Shown here: in pieces, positions 6,186-10,356 of the stretch | Numbering within the stretch: the first letter of the stretch is position 1 | Layout of the letters: each line of letters starts with the position of its first letter | Assembly (NCBI GenBank): GCA_902493345.1 | Contig: CABUPM010000078.1 | Coordinates: 1 to 10,356 of the forward strand | Reading direction: 5' to 3' | Source of the DNA: an uncultured Eubacteriales bacterium | GTDB lineage: Bacteria; Bacillota; Clostridia; Lachnospirales; Bianqueaceae | Length of the DNA: 10,356 nt | The notes under the pieces: generated by a model | Seen by the model: only the letters and a program-made list of their open reading frames with translations | Database searches by the model: none | Told to the model about the DNA's origin: nothing | Position numbers and translations under genes: made by a program

Positions 6186-6925
6186 TGCGGATTCTCCTTC
6201 TTCTCTTCAGAAGCCTAATGGCCAGCCTGTTGAATCCGGTCTACTGGGCGGCAGTATATCTGACGCACCGCAAATATCATAGGGACGGAGAACATGCCGA
6301 CGGGAGAACGCGCCAATCCATATTCACAGGGATCGCCGCGGGCAGTCTTGTCATGACTTTGATCTGCATTCTGGGATTGACGGTGCAGCCGGGCTTGTAT
6401 CTCGCGTTGCTCCTTCCGACAGCGCTTTTGCTGTCGAGAATCCGTCCCCGTTTCTGTTGTTTTGCCTATAGCGGGACACTACTGGGCCTATGGGGAGCGG
6501 CAGATGTTCCGGGGATTCTCGTTATCGTAGGAGTACTCCATGTAATGGAGGGAATACTTGCGGCGCTGGATACGGCGCCCGGGGAGGAACTGGCCTATAA
6601 GGAGGGGCGCGTCGTAAAGAAAATGCGGCGCGTCGGCTGTTGGCCGGTTCCTTTTGCGTTATTGGTACCGGTATCCGGAGAGGTATTGGGGATCGCCATG
6701 CCGCCGTGGTGGCCGCTCCTGGGATCCGCTGCCGGATTTGCGTTATGTCCCATGACAGCCCTTTTCTTATATAACGCAGAAGGAAGGGGAAGCGCATGGA
6801 AACTCATTTTCTATGGCGCTGCCCTATGTTTCCTTGCGTTCTGCCTTCCGCAGGGACGGATCTGGGAGATAGGAGCGCTGCTGATAATGTTTTTGGCACA
6901 TGAATGGATTTTGCTTGAAGTATAA
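6185..6925 (+). CDS. Polytopic membrane protein, MinJ-like membrane region without a PDZ domain
   Basis: A 246-residue, strongly hydrophobic protein with about seven to nine predicted membrane segments (roughly 8-27, 45-66, 69-85, 109-128, 155-171, 175-196, 204-222 and 226-245). Its start overlaps the ctpA stop (TGATG, 6183-6187) and has only a weak ribosome site, so translation is probably coupled. The pattern LLNPVYW near the N-terminus, IRPRFCCFAYSG (86-97), VLHVMEGIL (117-125), CWPVPFALL (152-160) and MPPWWPLL (172-179) matches my memory of clostridial and bacillar membrane proteins encoded beside ctpA/ctpB, the best known being B. subtilis MinJ. Those normally carry a C-terminal PDZ domain just after a His-Glu (HE) pair; this protein ends seven residues after HE (LAHEWILLEV), with no PDZ and no room for one before nth. 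Membrane topology is well supported; the family link is from recall and the division role is inference. Confidence 0.8.
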   Translation: MRILLLLFRSLMASLLNPVYWAAVYLTHRKYHRDGEHADGRTRQSIFTGIAAGSLVMTLICILGLTVQPGLYLALLLPTALLLSRIRPRFCCFAYSGTLLGLWGAADVPGILVIVGVLHVMEGILAALDTAPGEELAYKEGRVVKKMRRVGCWPVPFALLVPVSGEVLGIAMPPWWPLLGSAAGFALCPMTALFLYNAEGRGSAWKLIFYGAALCFLAFCLPQGRIWEIGALLIMFLAHEWILLEV

Positions 6926-6943
6926 GAAGATGCGCTGTATAAT
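6915..6943 (+). promoter_or_regulatory. Sigma-A promoter of nth-apeB
   Basis: TTGAAG (6915-6920) and TATAAT (6938-6943) are separated by exactly 17 bases. The -35 box lies in the last codons of the membrane-protein gene. Transcription should start near 6950, leaving a leader of about 35 bases before nth. Confidence 0.75.
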
Positions 6944-6984
6944 AGAGAAAGTAGCCGAGGATAAAGGAAGGTAAGGGGAAGGGC

Positions 6985-7635
6985 ATGACAGAAAGAGTAC
7001 AGAAGATCTATGAGCTGCTGAAGGAGGAATATCCGGATGTACACTGCGAGCTGAATTATCAGACGCCGCTGCAGCTGCTGACGGCGACGGTTCTCAGTGC
7101 GCAGACGACGGATCGGCAGGTCAACCGGGTGACAGAGAAGCTGTTTGCGGAGCATCCGGATCTGGATACGCTGTTGGAGCTGAGTGAGGAAGAGCTGGAG
7201 GGGTATATCCATTCGCTTGGGTTTTATCACACCAAGGCGCGGAACCTCTACAGGTTGTTCCGGGAGCTTGCGGACCGTTTTCACGGCGAGGTGCCTCAGA
7301 CCATGCAGGAACTTACCAGTCTGCCGGGCGTAGGACGCAAGACGGCCAATGTGGTTCTGTCCAATGCTTTCGGGATACCGGCGATCGCTGTGGATACCCA
7401 TGTGTTCCGGGTGTCCAATAAAATTGGACTGGCGCATGCTTCCGATGTCAGAGAGACGGAGAAGCAGCTGCAAAACGCGTTGGATCCGGAGGTATGGTCC
7501 TTGATGCATCATCTGCTCATTTTTCACGGCAGGCGCTGCTGCAGCGCGCGGTCGCCGCAGTGTGAGCGGTGTGTGATCCGGCAATATTGTGAATACTATC
7601 AGAAGGAGTGGGAAAACGATGGAGAAACTGTTTGA
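6985..7635 (+). CDS. nth: Endonuclease III (bifunctional DNA glycosylase/AP lyase)
   Basis: A base-excision-repair enzyme that removes oxidised pyrimidines from DNA and cuts the strand at the resulting abasic site. The 216 residues match the family length. The helix-hairpin-helix LPGVGRKTA (113-121) carries the catalytic Lys119, and VDTHV holds the catalytic Asp137, equal to Lys120/Asp138 of the E. coli enzyme. The C-terminal iron-sulfur site is intact: Cys186, Cys193, Cys196 and Cys202 in the C-x6-C-x2-C-x5-C spacing. The N-terminal segment LLTATVLSAQTTDRQVN is also typical. AAGGGG (6973-6978) lies six bases before the ATG. It has its own promoter and its end overlaps the aminopeptidase gene by 17 bases. 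Confidence 0.97.
   Translation: MTERVQKIYELLKEEYPDVHCELNYQTPLQLLTATVLSAQTTDRQVNRVTEKLFAEHPDLDTLLELSEEELEGYIHSLGFYHTKARNLYRLFRELADRFHGEVPQTMQELTSLPGVGRKTANVVLSNAFGIPAIAVDTHVFRVSNKIGLAHASDVRETEKQLQNALDPEVWSLMHHLLIFHGRRCCSARSPQCERCVIRQYCEYYQKEWENDGETV
7601..7608 (+). promoter_or_regulatory. Ribosome binding site fixing the aminopeptidase start at ATG 7619
   Basis: AGAAGGAG lies inside the 3' end of nth, 10 bases before ATG 7619. The longer frame beginning with GTG at 7589 has no such site and would add ten residues not expected in M18 proteins. Confidence 0.75.
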
Positions 7636-8872
7636 ATTCTTAAAGAGAGGAACCTGTGCGGCGACCGTCGTACAGTATATGGGAGAGAGACTGGATCAGG
7701 CTGGGTTTCAGGAGTTGGCCTGTGATGCTCCCTGGACCCTGGAAGCAGGCGGCGCGTATTATGTGAAGGTGCGGGATACATCCTGTGTTGCTTTCCGTGT
7801 ATCAGGCAAGGAGAGCAAGCCGTATTTTCGTATCGTGAGCGCGCATACGGATCAGCCCTGCCTCAAGCTGAAGCCCAATCCGGAGATTCCGGGAGATAAG
7901 CTGAATGTCAGCGTTTATGGAGGTCCTATTTACAGCACATGGATGGACAGACCTTTGTCTCTGGCCGGCCGGGTGGTGGTCAGAGGAAAGGATGCCTTTG
8001 ATACGCATGTCAAGGTTGTGGATCTGAAGAAGCCGCTGCTGGTAGTTCCGAACCTGGCAATTCACATGAACCGGGAGGTCAATAGAGGCGTGGAGCTGAA
8101 TCCGCAGATCGACCTTCAGCCTTTGGCGGGAATTCATCTGGAGGGCGCTTATATCAAGAAGGCATTGTGTGAAGAGCTCAATCTGCGTCCGGAGGAATTG
8201 CTGGACTATGAGCTGTATACCTATAATATGGACGAGCCGACGCAGGTAGGGATGAATGGAGAACTGCTCTCGGCTCCGCGTCTGGATGATCTGGTGATGG
8301 TGTCGGCCGCTCTGGAGGCCATGATCGACAATCAGCCGTCCAGTGCGGTTACTGTATTGGCGGCGTTAGACAATGAGGAGATCGGCAGCCGGACACCGCA
8401 AGGCGGCGGTTCCGCGATGGTGAGTCTGATTCTTGAAAAGATCGCGGCTGCTCTTGGCAAGAGCCGTCAGGAATATCTGGATCTCATGCCGTCTTCCTTT
8501 ATGTTTTCAGCGGATGTGGCACATGCGGTGCATCCGAATCATCCGGAGATGCACGATAAGGCGGTACAGCCGGTTCTGGGCGGCGGTCCCGTATTGAAAT
8601 TGGATGCGGGACAGCGGTATATGACCAACGCGGCGGATTACAGCGTATACCGTCAGATCTGCGAAGCGGAAGGGGTTCCAATGCAGACCTTTATCAGCAG
8701 AGCGGATAAGGTTAGCGGATCGACACTGGGACCGGTGATGTGTGCGATGCTGCCTTGCCGTATCGTGGATATCGGAACACCGATTCTGTCCATGCATTCC
8801 GCCAGAGAATTGATGGCTTGCGTGGACTATGATTATACCGTGCGTTCTTTTGCGGGAATCTTTAAGCTGTAA
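7619..8872 (+). CDS. apeB: M18 family aminopeptidase
   Basis: A cytoplasmic zinc aminopeptidase of the M18 (aspartyl aminopeptidase) family that releases N-terminal residues, typically acidic ones, from peptides. From ATG 7619 it has 417 residues, close to the family norm of 420-450. Metal-binding and catalytic elements are in the right order: His76 in SAHTDQPCLKLKP, Asp223/Asp224 in SAPRLDD, Glu253-Glu254 in ALDNEEIGSR, Asp299 in FSADVAHAVHPNH, and His393 in MHSARELMACVDYD near the C-terminus. The start overlaps nth by 17 bases in another frame, so the two are cotranscribed from the nth promoter and perhaps translationally coupled. No functional link with DNA repair is evident. An intrinsic terminator follows 10 bases after the stop. 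The symbol apeB follows common use for this family in Clostridia; substrate preference cannot be read from sequence. Confidence 0.95.
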   Translation: MEKLFEFLKRGTCAATVVQYMGERLDQAGFQELACDAPWTLEAGGAYYVKVRDTSCVAFRVSGKESKPYFRIVSAHTDQPCLKLKPNPEIPGDKLNVSVYGGPIYSTWMDRPLSLAGRVVVRGKDAFDTHVKVVDLKKPLLVVPNLAIHMNREVNRGVELNPQIDLQPLAGIHLEGAYIKKALCEELNLRPEELLDYELYTYNMDEPTQVGMNGELLSAPRLDDLVMVSAALEAMIDNQPSSAVTVLAALDNEEIGSRTPQGGGSAMVSLILEKIAAALGKSRQEYLDLMPSSFMFSADVAHAVHPNHPEMHDKAVQPVLGGGPVLKLDAGQRYMTNAADYSVYRQICEAEGVPMQTFISRADKVSGSTLGPVMCAMLPCRIVDIGTPILSMHSARELMACVDYDYTVRSFAGIFKL

Positions 8873-8882
8873 AAGGCCGGAC

Positions 8883-8910
8883 GCCGTCTCCTTCGGGGGA
8901 CGGTATTTTT
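8883..8910 (+). terminator. Intrinsic terminator after the aminopeptidase gene
   Basis: GCCGTCTCC (8883-8891) pairs with GGGGACGGT (8896-8904), including two G-U pairs, around a stable TTCG tetraloop; one A and then five Ts (8906-8910) follow. It closes the nth-apeB unit. Confidence 0.88.
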
Positions 8911-8937
8911 GTTCACAGAAATTCAATCGAATAGAAC

Positions 8938-8966
8938 TTGTCACCCAGGAGTATTTGTGGTATAAT
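8938..8966 (+). promoter_or_regulatory. Strong extended -10 sigma-A promoter
   Basis: TTGTCA (8938-8943), a 17-base spacer, and TATAAT (8961-8966) preceded by TGTGG, giving the Gram-positive extended -10 pattern TRTGnTATAAT. Transcription should start near 8973. It is the closest match to consensus in the window and drives the following two-gene unit. Confidence 0.88.
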
Positions 8967-8998
8967 CGAAGAAATATTATGGGAGGATTACAAACAGA

Positions 8999-9508
8999 AT
9001 GGACAACGTTTTTATTGAGTGTATGGTCCGCAGAGATGATAACACAATGCGTATTGTCAAGAAGGTGGGAATGATTCTGGGACTGCTGATCTTTGATCTC
9101 ATCGTATTGCTGTTTTTTACGCTGTTTTTTTCGGTAGCACTGGTGATCAGCTGCCTCGTGGTCTTTTTCTTCTGGAGAAGAATCGATCGGGAGTATGAAT
9201 ACATCTATACCGATGGCCTGCTGGATATCGATGTGATCTACGGCCGTTCCAGCCGCAAGCGCCTTCTGAGCGCTGACGCTAAGGAGTTTCAGTTCATCGC
9301 TCCGGCAGACAGCAAGACCTATCATAATCAATTGGAGGCCAAGTACGACAAGGTGATCGACGCGGGCAGCGGCGCGCTGAACGAGCGTTCCTATGTGGGA
9401 GTGCTGAAGCGGGACGAAAAGACGATCAAGCTGATCTTTGAGCCGAATGAAAGAATCGTCAACGCGTTAAAGAGATACGCGCCGAGAAAGTTTGAGGCAA
9501 GGGCCTGA
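8999..9508 (+). CDS. Two-helix membrane protein of unknown function (possibly DUF6106 family)
   Basis: A 169-residue protein whose function I do not recognise. The layout is a short polar N-terminus (MDNVFIECMVRRDD), a membrane hairpin (about 23-41 and 43-59), then a cytoplasmic domain of about 110 residues rich in charged and beta-prone segments (YEYIYTDGLLDIDVIYGR, VGVLKRDEKTIKLIFEPN). The start motif and length recall the clostridial DUF6106 family, but I cannot confirm this. GGAGG (8982-8986) lies about 12 bases before the ATG, slightly long but the best choice. The gene has the strongest promoter in the window, and its stop overlaps the dipeptidase start by one base (TGATG, 9506-9510), so the two products are made together. 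The C-terminal part could be a small PH-like domain; that is a guess from the two-helix plus beta-domain shape. Confidence 0.8.
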   Translation: MDNVFIECMVRRDDNTMRIVKKVGMILGLLIFDLIVLLFFTLFFSVALVISCLVVFFFWRRIDREYEYIYTDGLLDIDVIYGRSSRKRLLSADAKEFQFIAPADSKTYHNQLEAKYDKVIDAGSGALNERSYVGVLKRDEKTIKLIFEPNERIVNALKRYAPRKFEARA

Positions 9509-10203
9509 TGCTGGAAAAATGGCAGGAGCGTCCGATTCCTGCGGAGCCGGAAGGGGGGAATCCCTGGCAGGCGCCGCTGGAATGCGGACAGCCCCTGGTG
9601 GATATCACGGACTGGGAGCGGGTGCATTACGGCGCCTACTATGCGGGAATGGGCCTACAACATGCGCTCACACGCTGCTATGTAAGACAGGAAGTGTCCG
9701 AACGGCTGCAAAAGGTATTAGAGTCCCTGCCGCAGGAGTATTCTCTGTGGATCTATGATACATTGCGGCCGGTGGAGGTGCAGCAGAGTCTGTATGATCT
9801 CTACTGGGACAAGCTGGCGCAGGAGTATCCGGAAGCAGACGACGAGGAACTGCGCCGTCGGATTGATGACTTTGTCGCCTGGCCGAGAGTGGATTATCAA
9901 CGGCCTACGCCGCATTCTACAGGCGGAGCGGTGGATCTGACACTGATGTACCGCGGACAGCTGCTGCCCATGGGGACGGAGTTTGATGATCTGACAGAAC
10001 GCGCTAATACCCGGTACTACGAAGAGTGCGCTACAGGAGAGGAGTTCCGGGACAATCGGAGGATCCTGTATCATGCGATGACGGAAGCGGGTTTTGTGAA
10101 TTACCGGCATGAATGGTGGCATTATGCGTTTGGGGACCGAGCCTGGGGACATGCGGTCGGGAAAGTGCCGATCTACAGCTATATCGCGCCTCCTGCGGAA
10201 TAA
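9508..10203 (+). CDS. D-Ala-D-Ala dipeptidase, VanX/DdpX type (M15D)
   Basis: A zinc dipeptidase expected to hydrolyse free D-alanyl-D-alanine. The 231 residues carry the complete VanX active site: Arg87 in YDTLRPVEVQ (VanX Arg71), zinc ligands His136 and Asp143 in HSTGGAVDLTL, the MGTEFDD stretch (155-161), catalytic Glu202 and zinc ligand His205 in HEWWHY. There is no signal peptide, so it acts in the cytoplasm unless exported otherwise. The start overlaps the stop of the membrane-protein gene, with AAGGG (9499-9503) and GAGG (9494-9497) upstream. In vancomycin-resistant bacteria VanX works with VanH and VanA; neither is here, nor any vanRS regulator, so recycling or use of wall-derived D-Ala-D-Ala, as for E. 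coli DdpX, is the more likely role. No clear terminator follows before the tRNA promoter. Confidence 0.93.
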   Translation: MLEKWQERPIPAEPEGGNPWQAPLECGQPLVDITDWERVHYGAYYAGMGLQHALTRCYVRQEVSERLQKVLESLPQEYSLWIYDTLRPVEVQQSLYDLYWDKLAQEYPEADDEELRRRIDDFVAWPRVDYQRPTPHSTGGAVDLTLMYRGQLLPMGTEFDDLTERANTRYYEECATGEEFRDNRRILYHAMTEAGFVNYRHEWWHYAFGDRAWGHAVGKVPIYSYIAPPAE

Positions 10204-10227
10204 TTTGTCTCAAATTGAAAAAAACAC

Positions 10228-10256
10228 TTGCATTTTAGAGAAGACTATAGTATAAT
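10228..10256 (+). promoter_or_regulatory. Sigma-A promoter of the tRNA-Gly gene
   Basis: TTGCAT (10228-10233) and a perfect TATAAT (10251-10256) with a 17-base spacer. Transcription should start near 10263, about 20 bases before the mature tRNA. Confidence 0.75.
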
Positions 10257-10282
10257 AGTATTCGTTGGTGGTTAAGCTACAT

Positions 10283-10354
10283 GCGCGAGTGGCTCAGTGG
10301 TAGAGCATCGCCTTGCCAAGGCGAGGGTCGCGGGTCCGAATCCCGTCTCGCGCT
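10283..10354 (+). tRNA. tRNA-Gly, anticodon GCC
   Basis: A complete cloverleaf can be drawn: acceptor stem GCGCGAG (10283-10289) with CTCGCGC (10347-10353), D stem GCTC/GAGC (10292-10295, 10303-10306), anticodon stem TCGCC/GGCGA (10308-10312, 10320-10324) with loop TTGCCAA and anticodon GCC at 10315-10317, and T stem GCGGG/CCCGT (10330-10334, 10342-10346) with loop TCCGAAT. The discriminator base is T. The next bases are CT, so the CCA end is not encoded and must be added after transcription. It reads GGC and GGU codons. More tRNA genes could follow beyond the window. Confidence 0.97.
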
Positions 10355-10356
10355 CT

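Noticed and set aside
6811..7584. Antisense open frame of 257 codons opposite nth
   Set aside because: The sense strand codes an intact endonuclease III with all catalytic and iron-sulfur residues; the antisense product shows no motif.
8507..9331. Antisense open frame of 274 codons across the aminopeptidase end and the next gene
   Set aside because: It runs through a plus-strand terminator and a consensus plus-strand promoter and has no recognisable domain.
9508..10203. Vancomycin resistance locus
   Set aside because: A VanX-type enzyme alone is not a resistance operon; no vanH, vanA ligase, vanY or vanRS genes are present in the window.
10202..10216. Small hairpin AATTTG-TCT-CAAATT after the dipeptidase gene
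   Set aside because: Six A/T-rich pairs with a three-base loop and no T-run after it; not a credible terminator.

Overview
The window looks like chromosomal DNA of a low- to mid-GC Firmicute of the class Clostridia, most likely a Lachnospiraceae-type organism. This rests on strong Shine-Dalgarno sites, UUG starts, consensus sigma-A promoters, and the gene order of a UgpC/MsmK-type ATPase, a PucR/CdaR-like regulator, ftsE, ftsX, a secreted M23 hydrolase and an S41 protease. The genus cannot be fixed from the sequence alone. All genes lie on the plus strand. I saw no mobile element, CRISPR array, rRNA or prophage gene.

Layout. Bases 2-670 hold the C-terminal 60% of a sugar-ABC-transporter ATPase, closed by a strong intrinsic terminator (706-758). 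A promoter at the 3' edge of that terminator starts a run of genes with short gaps: a PucR/CdaR-like regulator (UUG start, 820), ftsE (UUG start, 1961), ftsX (ATGA overlap) and a secreted coiled-coil protein with an M23 endopeptidase domain (3570-4847). A hairpin without a U-tract and two TATAAT boxes separate this from an S41 (Ctp) protease (4956-6185), which overlaps by one base a polytopic membrane protein resembling the membrane half of MinJ-like proteins but lacking a PDZ domain (6185-6925). Next come endonuclease III (nth, 6985-7635) and an M18 aminopeptidase (7619-8872) that overlap by 17 bases, closed by a UUCG-loop terminator. A near-consensus extended -10 promoter (8938-8966) then drives a two-helix membrane protein of unknown function (8999-9508), coupled to a VanX/DdpX-type D-Ala-D-Ala dipeptidase (9508-10203). 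The window ends with a tRNA-Gly(GCC) and its own promoter.

How they fit together. FtsE and FtsX form an ATP-driven transmembrane complex that activates peptidoglycan hydrolases; the adjacent secreted coiled-coil/M23 protein is the natural client. The Ctp protease and MinJ-like protein next door suggest a cell-envelope and division module, and the VanX-type enzyme fits peptidoglycan-dipeptide recycling rather than vancomycin resistance, as no vanH, vanA or vanRS is present. nth and the aminopeptidase are housekeeping genes. I did not find a clearly new defence or mobile system. The points most worth a second look are the PDZ-less MinJ-like protein, the in-frame hexamer repeat in the hydrolase linker, the unusual pcsB-like/ctpA intergenic structure, and the unknown membrane protein coupled to the dipeptidase. 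Several start codons were revised from the longest reading frame (regulator 820, protease 4956, aminopeptidase 7619).
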